DNA of 64,000 nucleotides from Loxodes magnus (Eukaryota; Ciliophora; Karyorelictea; Loxodida; Loxodidae). This document shows positions 36,205 through 48,109 of this stretch, one piece after another. The notes below the pieces were generated by a model. That model saw only the letters and a program-made list of their open reading frames with translations. It was not told the origin of the DNA and searched no databases. How positions within the stretch are numbered: position 1 is the stretch's first letter; the number at the start of each line of letters is the position of its first letter. Both the position numbers and the translations under genes were made by a program. Location of the stretch: NCBI GenBank assembly GCA_946699065.1, contig CAMPDV010000056.1, forward strand, positions 806,001 to 870,000, read 5' to 3'.

Positions 36205-36320
36205 CCACTTGAACGGTTACAGTGGTAACCTTCCACTTAATAAAAAGGTCGTGGATCACACCCACGTTAAAAAAACTGTCCGCAGGAACTGGTTGCAATT
36301 CCAGAGAATGCAAAACTCTA
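36205..36320 (+). other. Hairpin-rich, comparatively GC-rich island
   Basis: Three hairpins occur within about 90 bp: a perfect 6-bp stem with 4-nt loop at 36215-36230 (GGTTAC/GTAACC), a 5-bp stem with 7-nt loop at 36250-36266 (CGTGG/CCACG), and a 4-bp stem with 8-nt loop at 36289-36304 (CTGG/CCAG). The island is much richer in G+C than its surroundings and sits just after the Gag-like ORF. It could be an element 3' end, a structured RNA or a tRNA-derived piece. Confidence 0.45.
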
Positions 36321-36332
36321 CTAACTTTAAGT

Positions 36333-36356
36333 ATATTATTATTATTATTATTATTG
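36333..36356 (+). repeat. TAT/ATT trinucleotide microsatellite
   Basis: About seven consecutive ATT units, immediately after the hairpin island. A simple-sequence tail downstream of a Gag-like ORF is reminiscent of a retroelement 3' end, but such tracts are common in AT-rich DNA. Confidence 0.6.
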
Positions 36357-36787
36357 TGATTTTCTAAATTATTATTTAAAAGGTCTAAAATAAACAGATG
36401 ATCTTTAGAAAAGCAGGTGTGTAAAGTAAGTCTTCATATTAAGAAAAAGTTACAAAGTATGCTTAATTTTACTATTTGAAGCTAAGAGTATCATATAAAA
36501 ATTGTAGTAGAAGCTAATTATAACTATATTAATATATGGGGTTTAAATCGTACCTTATAAATTCAAGTTATAAGTAGAAGATAGTTCATCATATAAAATA
36601 TCTGCCTTATATGTATATTCGTTTTATACTTTATTAAGGAATCATAACATAAAGATATTAACTGATGGTTTTAAAATATTTAGAGCTTTTCATTTTACAG
36701 TTGGTAAGTAATTGGTGCTTAATGTATAAATTATGGATTACAAATAAACTTTTTTATTGCAAGTGATTTTTAAATTAAAATGTTATG

Positions 36788-39049
36788 TTAAAATAATAAA
36801 ATCACAGCCATCAAAAAGATCACACTAATCATTATTTGATTACTTGAATTCATTTCTCCTAATGATTCTTCAATTTCCTTTACGATAGTCTCTTACAAAC
36901 ATTCTCTGTCAAAGGATTTCAAGAGATGAAATCGCTTAAATTAATAGTACCTCTTTATAAAGTTATGCCATTTTTGGGGATTTAATCTCTTATAGCATTC
37001 TTTGAGAGCCTGTAAATCTTTTTCCCATCCTCCAAACCACTCTGATTATGGAAGAGTTGTATCAATTTAGCATTTCTTAATATCAAGAGATAGCAAATCT
37101 TTGAAAGCTTAAAGATAAGTCTATCCACTTTCATCACCTAAATAATCAACACATGTGGCATTCCCGTCAGATCTTATGCCGCATTTACATGAATCTTTTT
37201 AGAAGTAAGATTAATTGTTTGTCTTAGAAATAGCAGAGCAATCCGAGTCAATTTAACAAACTCTATTTTAAGATGGAGATTTATATGCCGAAATGCATAC
37301 ACCTTCACCATCTAAATGCTTGTTAGCAGGGAAGCATTAACCACTTTCACAAAGTCAATTTTCTCTCAAACTGCTAGTACAATAATTTACCTCTCTATTA
37401 TTTTTAAGACTAAATAGCCTAACACATTTTCCAAGCTCATTTGTATAAGGAGCTTTATCGCATCCATTTCCATAATCACAATCATTATGCTTCAAACAGC
37501 CAAACTATCCTTCTTTTAAAAGAGGTCTACATGTCTACTTTCATGACAGATTGTCTGATAAATTTTTACAAAACAGTCCAACATCACATTAATAATCTTT
37601 AGTATGATCACATTCTGTATCTTATCAAACTCCCAAACAAGTCTAATTATAGCAAATATCTGATAAGCATTCTGATCCACTTTTGCATTCATAGCCTGGA
37701 TATCTCTTTACTGACTCAGGAGATTAATTAAAATTCATTTAGCAAGTAATGTTTCAGGGTGTCATAATTATACCCCATTACTCATCTATATCAGAAGGTA
37801 TTAAACACACATTTTTCCTATTCTAGTGGGTAAGTCCACATTTTTTAACCAAATACTAAGGAGCAGCTAAATTATTTTCCCATGTTGAGGCTAAGCAGAC
37901 ATCTTCATCTCATTATTAGTTCTCACTTTAGTAACAATTGAATGTAGGACATTTTCTAGCCTCATACTTCTTTTTAATAGTATAATACCTATGAAGAGGA
38001 TGGGTATTGTTAGATAATGCTAAATATTTGTAGCACTCATCGTTATTTTTTATTAAGTGAGATTTACTAAATTTTTCATACGAAAGTTCTCAATCATCCA
38101 ACCATTATTCTTATACTCTTCCTGATTATTCTAAACATTCTCTAGTAAATAATTAGTCTCTTGTGCATTTTCAAAATGGTTACAAGCTCTTATATAAGGT
38201 GAATCATTTTTTACCATTCCGAATAAATTTTTATCCTAAAGGATCACCAAAAAATTCATTACAATAGCTTGTACCTTTTGGATTTCTTCCACATTAGCAT
38301 TCAACCTACTAAGAAAAATCTGTTGTAGCTACACAATAATCTTTGGTTGAAGAGCAAGCAAATGAGCTTCCGTTATAAGTAGTTAAAGGATCAATGCATA
38401 TTGCATAACCATCTCTAATAGAGCACTGACCTGATTAACAGAATCAGGATATTTATACATTATCCATTTTACGTAAATAAAGATTTACATTCATATTTCC
38501 CTTTACTTTATCAATTCCTGTAGAGCATTACTATATTATCTACCCAAAAGTACCACTTAGGTATTCTCTACATTCCCCAATTGCACCAGCTTTAATTTAA
38601 ATATCACATCCTGCATATAAGACACAATCTGAGTCATGCTTACATTCTTCACCTACTTACTTTAGATCTTAACATTTGTAGGTTGTAGAGTTGCAGAACT
38701 AATCTTAGTTACAATCTGACATTTTTGAACAGTCTACATTGGCTTCTCCAATAAGAGTATATGACTAAAGGTTTAGTTATTGTTTTTATAATTATCTATT
38801 AGGATATTTAACAGGTTAGAGATAGCAGCTTCCGTTTTGGATATCATCCATAATGCATTTATATCGTGGAGTACAAGGTTTAATATATGTATGTTTTTCA
38901 GCTTCTTCATAATCAGTATGGATACATTAATTCTTCTACATTGATACTCTATCTACAGCACACTAATAACTTTAACATACTTCACCTGTCACTGTCGCTA
39001 AAATTGCTATAAGTATTAGGGAAAAAATTAGTAATTATTTGTCTTACAT
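36788..39049 (-). CDS. Cysteine-rich surface membrane protein
   Basis: 753 residues if it ends at TAA 36788-36790. A signal peptide is at residues ~5-22 (hydrophobic Ile/Leu run, then Thr-Gly-Glu). The long ectodomain has dozens of Cys spaced as C-x5-C, C-x6-C and similar, with repeats such as Asp-Ser-Asp-Cys and Gly-Glu-Cys, and many Asn-x-Ser/Thr sites. A single C-terminal hydrophobic helix (about residues 733-750) leaves almost no cytoplasmic tail. The pattern is typical of the large cysteine-rich transmembrane families of ciliates. Several Cys-flanking Trp may be TGA-encoded. The first TGA after the helix lies about 240 bp further on, so the TAA end is inferred from domain logic. Confidence 0.74.
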
Positions 39050-39726
39050 TTTAATCTTCTAAAAAAGTACCATTTTTAGTTAAAATCAAAAGAGAAATAT
39101 CTCAAACGTCTAAGTATATTCAAATAATAGTCTAAATAAATAGATCTAAAAGAGAACAATTAGACTTTTAATATAGCAAGCAGCTAGTAAAGCAAGTATA
39201 TAGAATCAAGCTTGTTATCTAATTTTTGATACTTTTACTAAAAAATCTTTAGCTTTGCTATTTAAATCGTTCATAATTTCCTTGGCTGCTTTATCGTTTC
39301 TTTAACTATAGAGAAAGCAAGCTACTACTCATTGCAATCCATCGTTTACTTTATTTATATATATAAAATAGAGTTTTTAAAGCGTAATTTTTGGAATGCT
39401 CTCTTATAGTAAGATAATAGCAGACTTGATATATGATTTTCTTTATTAATAATATAACTTAAAATTTTTTTAATTTAAAATAGAAAATAAGAAGCTAGTT
39501 AGTCTTCCCAGCATTTCTTAATCTTGCCTAAGAAAAAATCTATAACTACTCCTTGATAGGAGAGGTTAAGATTAAATAAGTAATTGGTGATAGAATTTAG
39601 ATTGAATCAGATTAGATATTGCTAAAAGTGTATAGGCAGAGATGAAGGGATAAAAGATGATTTGATTATTGAATTAGAAAATATTAGTTATCTTTATTTC
39701 AAATCTAATGGTTTAAAATAAATATA
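39050..39726. other. Intergenic, AT-rich
   Basis: Upstream of the cysteine-rich gene and downstream of the F-box gene. No feature recognised. Confidence 0.4.
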
Positions 39727-41823
39727 TCAAGGAGCATCCTCAAGCTAATTGTTATAACCATCCCCATCTCCATCTCCATCACTTTCGCTCTCCCATTCCT
39801 CTTAATCACTTCCAATAAAGTCTAGATCTTCATCCAAAAGATCATTTTAATTAAAAGCTTAGATAGTCTAGTTTATTACATTAAGTCATTCTTGCGTTAT
39901 CTAAATTAATTTGGGAGCTTTATTTTTTTGTTCTTTCCATCCAATGTAGAGCTCTTTCATAACAGTGTAGAAATCCCCTTAGTTCTACTAAATATAGTTT
40001 TAAGCCTTTTCAGTCTGCATTAGATTGACAATATCATAGTACATTAAGTTCTTACGGTTCTCCACAAACTCTTTGAACATAACAAACTATCTAAACTCTT
40101 AGCATAATACTTCTTCCCTTTCCTTATGAATCCCCAAAACATACTACTTCATATGTTCATTTCTAACTAGGAATGGATAGATGTTTTAAAATACATAGGA
40201 TTATTCAGCGGGTAAATTAATGAAATCTTCGCTAAGGAAATAAAGGAAGTATTGCTTGTTGCTCAATCTACAGTTCTCACAAAGATTGAAACTAAAAATG
40301 TTAATTGAGTGTAAGTTTTATATAGAATGACATGATACGCACGAGTTACGGTACAGTATTATGTATATTTACTAGAAGCTTAGATCACTATAAAATAGAT
40401 TGGCTATTTGCTCTTCCAAAAAATGAACGTTAACCAATTCGCCTAAACTTTGAGTTTTTTCTTCATATTTTATAGCAAAATCCCTTAATAGTAAGGTCTG
40501 CCAAAAGTTTACATTGTTAGCGATATTACTAAAATACTTACAGCCAAGCTTGAAGTTCATAATATCAGAAACATGAAGATACGTCAAACATTTACTTAGT
40601 ATTTATTTAAATTCTTGCGATGATATTTCGTATCGATTCTACTTTTTAACTCACTTAATTAATCTTGAAGACTAATAACCTTGGGCTTCAAATAAGTTTA
40701 GTAAAGGTATTTGACAAAATTACTCAGGTATAGGTAGACTAATTTATTTAGCTTGCATGGTTTAAGTTTTGCAGAATATAGAGTTAGTGTATTTCAGTTT
40801 TAGCTTTTAAATCTTTTAAATATTATTGGTATCACTTAGCTAGTTCTAATTCGTTTAAAAAAATCTTCCAACCATTATTTCCTAGGTTACAGTTTCATCA
40901 CTTGATAGATCCCAAGATAAGCAGTGAGAAAGTTCTTTAGCAATTAGCCATGGAAGATTTGATATATTTTGCTAGATACTAATAATGAACTTTTATCTTC
41001 TGTACTCTTATAAATCTTGCACTGCTTTCTTTACCTAAACATAAAAATGAAGCTACATAGGAGGGTCATTTATATCATAAGGATTTTCACAGGAAATAGA
41101 TTTAGGTCTAATCTGGTTGAAATCTTCAAATTCAAGCTTATAAAGTTTGCATGCACTATTTTTGCTTAGCATTTGAAAATCCTAAATGGAAGATCGGCAA
41201 ATTTGGCATAAATGAATTTTAAGGATGGGTAATCTTCTCAAAGTTTCATCTATCTTTCTGCATTTTTTACAAGAAATCTGCCAAAGAATACTATAAAGCT
41301 CTTTCATATTTTCAATATGAATATGGTTTATTTTTAGGATTTCCATTAGCATTTTTCTGTCATCTATTAATGCTACTGAAGTGCTTTACTTTTACAATTG
41401 AGGAATAGCTAATTGAGCTTGATGCAACAGTCTAATTCTAGAGAGCTAAGTAGTTTTGCTCTAAACATATTTCTTCTAAGTAGCGATGCACTCAGTTTCA
41501 TGTCTTTTTTCATTCACAAAGTTAATCTAGTCTATATTGTAGTGGCTTATTAATAGATATTGCCATAGTTCAGTATGCTAGCAAAGTGTATACCATTTTT
41601 TACATACTCTAGACACTCTAACTACTTCCAATCCACTCAGAAATTTAAATACTTACAACAGCTATCTTTTGTATTTTCCTTCTACTGGGAAAATAAAGCT
41701 TTCATTTTTCTTCTAGAAAGGAATAATCCTTAGAACAGGCTTAATTTTACAAGCGCTTTCAGGAATAACTCTGAACCTAACATCAGTAGATTAATTTTGC
41801 TGCTGAACATTCGATCTTGTCAT
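39727..41823 (-). CDS. Duplicated F-box / CxxC zinc protein with acidic tail
   Basis: 698 residues, probably an SCF ubiquitin-ligase adaptor that recruits substrates through Skp1. An F-box-like helix pair lies at residues ~54-92 (Phe-Lys-Phe-Leu...Arg-Val-Ser-Arg-Val-Cys-Lys-Lys-Trp...Leu-Trp-Gln-Tyr-Leu) and again at ~408-446 (Leu-Thr-Tyr-Leu...Cys-Lys-Tyr-Phe-Ser...Phe-Trp-Gln-Thr-Leu-Leu). Each is followed by paired CxxC motifs: 185-188 with 206-209, and 495-498 with 515-518. The repeated layout points to internal duplication. The C-terminus is acidic with (Asp-Gly) repeats and ends Glu-Asp-Ala-Pro before TGA 39727-39729. TGA-Trp occurs in Lys-Trp-Val-Lys and Glu-Trp-Leu-Asn. Confidence 0.72.
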
Positions 41824-42030
41824 GCTTAAAGTCTACTTTCGTATTTAAAACATTTTATTATAATTTTATGAACTCAGCTTAAATATAGAATTCACACTGT
41901 CACTTTATGTTGATATATATTTCCTTTAATCTTAGTTTTTAAAAAGCTAATTCTTTTGTAAAATCAAGCAAGTATATACATTATTGGGATATGAAATAGA
42001 AATATGGAGATAATATGAGGATATACTGAA

Positions 42031-42231
42031 TCATTATGATATTTTTGACTGTTAAATGTATAATTAAATTAATTCTGAATCAGTAGCCTACTGTCTATAG
42101 TAAGTTAAAGAACCTTCCCAGATGTTTATTACAGTTTTAGTATTTGAATCATCAATAATTTTAACTTTACTATCTTCAGACTCTTTAACAAACTCATAAG
42201 CTATATTTAAGTACCAGTTTAGATTATTCAT
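42031..42231 (-). CDS. Small unrecognised ORF (perhaps last exon)
   Basis: 66 residues from an ATG at 42229-42231 to TGA 42031-42033, with good composition (Trp/Tyr-rich start, Lys/Glu/Asp-rich middle). A second frame up to about 42500 on the same strand reads well and may be an upstream exon, which would need an unplaced short intron. Confidence 0.35.
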
Positions 42232-42639
42232 AAAAGAGGATAGATCTAATTAATATCTGATAACTACTTTTATGATTTTGTTTTAGAAAAGAAATACTAA
42301 ATCTAGTTAGGTAAGTAAGTCATATTTTTTAATATCTTCATTATGTTTTTCTCCATAATTATCATTCTTATTTCTTACTCAAATTTAGTCTCAATTACTT
42401 TGTATTTCTCTAAGACATAATTTAAGGTAGTTTATTTATATCTAATGGGATTCTTAATACACGCTTATTCTATCTTATCAATTATAATGTGACTGCTTAG
42501 TATAAATTACTTAATTATAGTATGATTATTATCACTTTATAAATTGGCTTGTTTATATTACTTATGATGATACTTAAATACCGTTTTAAAGAGAATGCTA
42601 ATATAAAAATAAGACTAGACATTATATACTTTGTTTCTT

Positions 42640-43110
42640 TCAAAACTTTTCTAATTTAAGCTTCTTGTGACCACCTTGCTCAGGTTTATCGTTATTTTTG
42701 TGCTTTTTAGGGTTTTTCAAATCTGGAATTTCAGCTTAATACTAAGGTCCAACTCTAATTTTTGCATCAGGTCTTGGCTTCATATACTCAATTTTAGGTT
42801 TTTTTTCTATTTCCATCTCTTATTCAGAATCTTCTTTCTTTTCTTCCTCAAAATTTTAAGATAAATAGAACTCTTTAGATTGCTAATTTTCGTTAAACTC
42901 TATAAACTTCTAGAATTTTTCTATTTAATCAACTTCCTTCTCACTTTCTTACCTTGCTCCTACTTTTTTCTTATAAAGCTCCTCAATTTACTTTTTGTAA
43001 GACTAGTTGCTCTCTTTATTTATGCTCTAAATATCTTCCTTAACTGGTTCTTTTAGTTCTTATTTTTATGCTTTCGGGCTTTAATTTTGTTCTTCTACCA
43101 GTGAATTCAT
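42640..43110 (-). CDS. Small protein with ELM2 motif
   Basis: 156 residues. The N-terminal 100 residues are Glu/Lys/Gln-rich and coiled-coil-like. Near the C-terminus is Arg-Val-Gly-Pro-Gln-Tyr-Gln-Ala-Glu-Ile-Pro-Asp-Leu, the ELM2 signature of chromatin corepressors (RCOR, MTA, MIER), followed by a Lys/His/Asn-rich tail. Both Gln in the motif are TAA/TAG codons. ELM2 proteins recruit histone deacetylases. The usual rest of ELM2 and the SANT domain are absent, so it is truncated or minimal. It ends at TGA 42640-42642, downstream of the glucokinase gene on the same strand. Confidence 0.6.
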
Positions 43111-43323
43111 TTTAATTATCTATTTGCTACTTAAAAGCGACTTTCAGCTTTTAAATTAGATCCTTTAAATAAGCAAGACTTTAATCTTTTCTAGACTCTA
43201 GTTAATCTATTTTAGATGGACTGATTAAGAGATTTAAAGATTAAGAGCCTGAAGAAAATTTGGTTACACACATGTGTTAAGCAAGAAGGTTCAATAATCT
43301 ATTTAAAGTCTTTTAATTAAATA

Positions 43324-44439
43324 TCAATTTAAGAGCTTCTAAGCTAGAGATTTAGCTCCAAGGATTCCTATATCTTTTCTCTTCACTAAAACTATAGGAA
43401 TGTCCTTATTAACGGATAAAATTTCAAGCTTTCTTTCATATGATTTTATGAAGATATCTCTGTATTCTCCTTCGAAGAGGCCATTTGCTTGGATGGCTTG
43501 AATGAGTCCACCTACAATGTAAAATCCACCATAGCAAAGTCTTTGAAGAGCTATATCACTAATGACAATTCCAAAGTTAGCCATGTAAGCCTTTAATCCT
43601 TCAGTACATGCACTATTCCCTTTCTTTGCATGTTCAATCACTAATTTATTTTTAGTTGTATCATCTTAGCTCTAATTATAACCTTCAATCTGCTAATCTT
43701 TAAGCTCTGGCTTTAAAGCATAGAATTCATAATACTTATGGAAAGTTTAGCCACATATTGCTAACTCAGCTGTTAGTATATTGAATTTAGTATTAGCAAG
43801 CAAATACTTGCATAATTCATGCTACTCGTTGTTCCAAAAATGAATATGACCACCTTCACTTGGCCATACACTGCTTTAGTTCTTATCAAAGGTCATAAAC
43901 GCAGTACCTAACCCTGTTCCTGGCCCAGCAATAGCTTTGATTTCAGTTGAACCTTCTTCTAGCTTATTATAAATAGGAACAAGATCTTCTTCTTTAAGGT
44001 TGAGAATACCATAAGACATTAGGACAAAATCATTAACCATTATTACTTTAGGTATGTTAGTACTTTGGGAGATTTCCTCTGATTTCAAAACACCCCAATG
44101 GCTACAGTTAGTTGATACATAAGTATTCTTTCTTACTATACCAGCACAACCAAAAAGGGCAGCAACTGGTTTATACTCTTTATTCTCACTCAAAAACGTA
44201 ACAATTACGCTTTTAAGACTTGGGTAATCCTAAGAAGGATAAGTTTTACTTATTATTGACTACCCTGATTTAGTTATAAGTTCAAGTCTACAATTAGTGC
44301 CTCCAATATCTCCTATCAACACAATCTGCTCTTTATTCTACTCTTAGCTTGATTTTCTTTTCTTCCATAAGTAACTAAACAAAATTCCAGCTGTTATCAA
44401 AGATCCAGCAACAAATGAAATTTTGTATTTTCTTTCCAT
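43324..44439 (-). CDS. Glucokinase of bacterial (Glk/ROK-related) type, membrane-anchored
   Basis: Phosphorylates glucose to glucose-6-phosphate with ATP. 371 residues. An N-terminal hydrophobic helix (residues ~8-25) is followed by a basic Trp-Lys-Lys-Arg-Lys anchor. The Glk fold follows: Gly-Asp-Ile-Gly-Gly-Thr-Asn (phosphate-1) near residue 43, Gly-Cys-Ala-Gly, Val-Asn-Asp-Phe (catalytic Asp), Gly-Pro-Gly-Thr-Gly-Leu-Gly, Glu-Gly-Gly-His substrate motif, and Gly-Gly-Phe-Tyr-Ile-Val-Gly-Gly (adenosine site). The catalytic set looks complete. Many Gln are TAA/TAG codons. It ends at TGA 43324-43326. The membrane anchor is unusual for this normally soluble enzyme. Confidence 0.92.
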
Positions 44440-44573
44440 TTTTATATTTAAACTAGGCTACTTATATTTACCCTTTATACCAATACCTTCTATCTCAACA
44501 CAAATAAGGATGTATTTTAATCCTTAAACTGGCTTTACAGTAAGAGTATTACTAAGTGATATATAGTAAAGCA

Positions 44574-44867
44574 TCATACTTACTCACTATCAGCTATCAT
44601 TTTCCTCTTTTCTAACAACTTAAGTCTATTGTAAGCTTTAATTACCCTTCTTAGTACTAAGCTACTTTCAGTTAATTTATAGCCTGAAGTATCAGCATTA
44701 ACATTCTTACTCACATCAGTAAGTAAAATACTACCCAAAGGGTAAAATACTACAAAATTAGTTCTTTGATATCCTCTAATTAAAGAGAGGCAGAAATGGA
44801 AGTTTAAATATAAAGTAAAATGAATTAAGCTAAAGTGATTAGGGTAAAGAAGCAGATAGAATAGCAA
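44574..44867 (-). CDS. Small putative membrane protein
   Basis: 97 residues: a hydrophobic N-terminal half (probable signal-anchor), then a Ser/Thr segment and a basic helix ending Ala-Asp-Ser-Glu. It ends at TAA 44580 or TGA 44574-44576, and lies 135 bp upstream of the glucokinase start on the same strand. No family recognised. Confidence 0.38.
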
Positions 44868-45050
44868 TAGGATTCTAATAAGATTAGTCTAATTAAGAAA
44901 ATTGAAAGGCAGGAACCTGAAGCTAAAAGAATCTTAAAGCCTACTCCTTTTAACTTCTAGTACTCTCAGGAGTAATAAAGACAGGAATTATAGGTTATAA
45001 AATAAGACCAAGTGACTAAGCTTAATAATAAGCTTAACTAGTATAATAAA

Positions 45051-46478
45051 ATGGCCAGATTAAATAAGAAAAGAGTTACTGCTGGTCATATCGAAAACCT
45101 TTCCAAGAGTTTGAATGTTGATAAGCTGTTTTAAGTGTAGAGTAAGTAGTCTAGTAGTCCCGTAAAAGAAGAAGAAATTATAGAAGACTAAGAGTCTCCA
45201 GCAATACTTAGCAAAAAGTATTTCGATAGCTTTGAAGATCAAAATCAAATCTTGCTTAATAACGAAAAACCTAAATAACAGTCTTAAAGATAAAAATAAA
45301 AGCTTGTCTAGATTAAAATGAAGCCTGATTAACTGATTAATTAGATTACTAAAAATGCAGAATAAAAAAGAGTTACTCCTAGAAAGCAGCTTCATAAATC
45401 AGCTTAATCTTCTGATTTTATTTTAAATCAAACTTCTAGTGGCTTGCTCAAAAAGGTATCCAATAATAGTGAAGAACTTTAACTAATCAAAATAGGGAAT
45501 TTTGGTAGATTTAATAAAAAGAAGTTATTATCTTCAGAAAGAATAAGCAGAATGCTGAACGCTAATATTTAGAACTCCTTTAAGAAAAAGGAATATTTTA
45601 TATCCATTGATAGTATTAACAGTATACAGTCTGGGATAAGAAAATCAACATCATCAAACATTGAGTTTCGAAACCTTATTAAACCCCAAAATAATGCTAT
45701 TGGCCAACTTAATAAAACAATAAATAATCCAAATCCTATTATTCCTGCTTTTGAATGGAAGACTGGATATTAACCATTTGAATAACTATGTCTAAATCCT
45801 GATCTAATTTTAAGATAGTAAAGCATGTATGGAGCTAACGATCTAAAGTTTAACAAATGGGATGACATTCAATATGATATTAGTAGAGGGAAAGTGAACA
45901 AAGTATTGCTAGACAGCAAAAACATAATATGCAAGTTAGGAATATAAATTAAAAACTATAGCATAAGATCTAGTTTGATCAGATTCATCAGATAAAGATG
46001 AAAAGCTCTTGAATAATTCAACGAAGTAAAATACAAAATATACTACTATTATGAAGGCTTTGAAACTAATTACCAAGATATGGTCGATTATTTTAATGTG
46101 ATCATAGCAGGAAAGAATGTTCCTGTTACTCCTTGTTGCTAAACATGTTTCATAATATAAATGAACTAGAAGTTTGGAAACGTCAAATGTTCTTATCTTA
46201 AATGTAATTACAAATATTTCCCATTTTGTACATTCTACATTCCAGAGAATTTTAGTAAACTAATATGGAATTAAGATTTATACTATGCCATTTCCAAGAA
46301 TTAGAACTTTATAAAAGAGAAAGTGAAATATAACTAAATTCACTCGGACTTCATATCTAAGCAGATAAGAGAAGGATTACATAGAAAATAGTGGTTTAGA
46401 CTGAGTATAGATAAGTAGTTTAAAAGTCAAATGCTCGAGAAGAGTAAGGAAATAGTTTCCATTCCTAGTATTATTTGA
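45051..46478 (+). CDS. Unrecognised protein with Cys-rich C-terminal region
   Basis: 475 residues. The first ~240 are Lys/Ser/Asn/Gln-rich and probably disordered. A more structured part follows, with Trp, Tyr and Phe. A likely metal-binding segment lies at residues ~363-393: Pro-Cys-Cys-Gln-Thr-Cys, then Lys-Cys-x3-Lys-Cys and Phe-Cys. One TGA (in Arg-Gln-Arg-Trp-Lys-Ala) must be Trp. It ends at TGA 46476-46478. I do not recognise the family. It faces the coiled-coil gene tail to tail. Confidence 0.62.
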
Positions 46479-46591
46479 TCAGACTTCAAATGTCCTAATG
46501 AAAACAGAATTTGTTATTATTTATCAATTTATTAATACCATACCCTTACAATAAGATTTAGTTATTATAAATTAAATTATAACAATGGACT

Positions 46592-47440
46592 TCATTATTT
46601 ATAATCTAACTCCTAATCCGTCAGAATCTGATTTTGCTCTTTGATCAATTTCGATAAATTCTGCCTCTAATGTTTCCACAGTTCCTACTATGTTTTCTTG
46701 GCTTATGTTTACCTGATATCTACTATTTATTTCTGCTAAACATTACCTTAAAACTGCTAAACTAGTTCTTAGAGCTCTTGAGTCTAGATTTCGAGTTACT
46801 TTTGTTAGTTATCTAAATATTATTCCTTTTTATTGTTTTCACTTTACTAGTTCTAAAGTTTCTTTTTTCATTATTCTAACTACTCAATTACTTGATTAAC
46901 CTACTCTTCTCTTTAAGCAAGAGATTCTTCCTTTTCTTCTAGTTTCTGAACGCTTTGAATATCAAACTGTTTAATCTAATTAATTTACTGAGCTAGAGAT
47001 TGCTTTTTCTATCTTAGCTTTTGCTCAAGATGTAGATTAACTTCTTGTATCATTTTTGTTTTTTCTCTATCTTTTTTGCATTAGTTTTCATATTCCTTCT
47101 ATTACTATTTCAAGTCTTCCCATTCTTACTTCAATCTTTGCTTTTCACTCTCAACATTTTTCAATCCTTCTTCAAGTTCCTGACTTTTCCTCTATAAATC
47201 CCTTTCTTGCTTCTCACAATTAAGTTGCTACAGAAGCAGTTTTTCCTTTTGATTTAGCAAATCTTCATTCATCTTTTAGAATTTCTCTTACATTTGCTTC
47301 AAGCTCTGCTATCTTATTTTTAATTCAGTGTCAGCCTGTTTAAGTTTAGACTCAAGAAGCATCAGCTAGCTTTATTTGCTTTAAATTTATTAATCTAAGC
47401 TTTATAGTGTAGACGCTTGATACGTTGTTTGATGCATCAT
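46592..47440 (-). CDS. Coiled-coil protein
   Basis: 282 residues, nearly all Glu/Lys/Gln/Leu heptads from residue ~25 to the end, without a recognised head domain. Gln is extremely abundant and mostly TAA/TAG-encoded. One internal TGA lies in Glu-Gln-Trp-Lys-Lys. It ends with TAA-TGA at 46592-46597. This type of protein is common in cilia and the cytoskeleton, but nothing specific is visible. It starts at Met-Met, with only a short Ser/Thr leader. Confidence 0.62.
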
Positions 47441-47851
47441 TTTTTGACTTTAAATCCAAAATTTGTTTTCAAAAGCGAAGCTATTTTTAAACTCTATTTT
47501 CTAATCAAAATTATAGGGAAAAATCTTTGTATTTCTTACCAATTTACAAACTTTCTGACCTCCATTTAAGATACTATTTTGAGAAGCTTTCAGAGCTATA
47601 TATACTAACATTAAATCCACATGCTATCGCTTAACAAAATAGCTATAGTGTAGTAGAAATTCAGAGTGGTGAAACAAAGAATTGACTAGTTAGCTCAAAA
47701 AAGAGCAAAGGAATCAAAATAATACGACATAGGTTTAAAATTTAAGCTATGGTACAGAAGCTTAATCCACTTAGTTATGTATAAAAGTGCAATTAACCAC
47801 CTATAATAATGCCCAAATTCAAGTATTGCTAATTAAGGATTAGAATTAAGT

Positions 47852-48109
47852 ATGAAGTATAGTCAATTTTTATAGACTAGAGAACAAGTAAGTAATAGAG
47901 TAACTAATTTATATAGCTAGGCGAGTTTTGTTTATATAGACTGAGTAGATTAGATCGAACGCATTAATATATTAAATTAGCTGGCTAAGGAAGTTTAAAA
48001 ACTTTGCAGATAGTAGTAATAACTAGAAAATGGATTTGATTGTCAACATTACTTTGAAATAATCATTTGCTTCCAGAGGATAAACTAATTATCTAAATTT
48101 GTTAGTTGA
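47852..48109 (+). CDS. Small unrecognised ORF
   Basis: 85 residues, Gln/Asn-rich with a helical look, one TGA-Trp (Asp-Trp-Val-Asp), ending at TGA 48107-48109. An upstream frame from about 47750 also looks like coding sequence and may be an upstream exon. No family recognised. Confidence 0.35.

Noticed and set aside
36250..36266. tRNA anticodon arm (CAC loop)
   Set aside because: No matching acceptor, D or T arms in the correct spacing. The nearest T-arm-like hairpin (36289) has a 4-bp stem and 8-nt loop.
45060..45395. Minus-strand ORF opposite the 45051-46478 gene
   Set aside because: It is the shadow of the + strand gene. Its Leu/Phe/Arg-rich product arises from Lys/Gln/Glu codons on the other strand.
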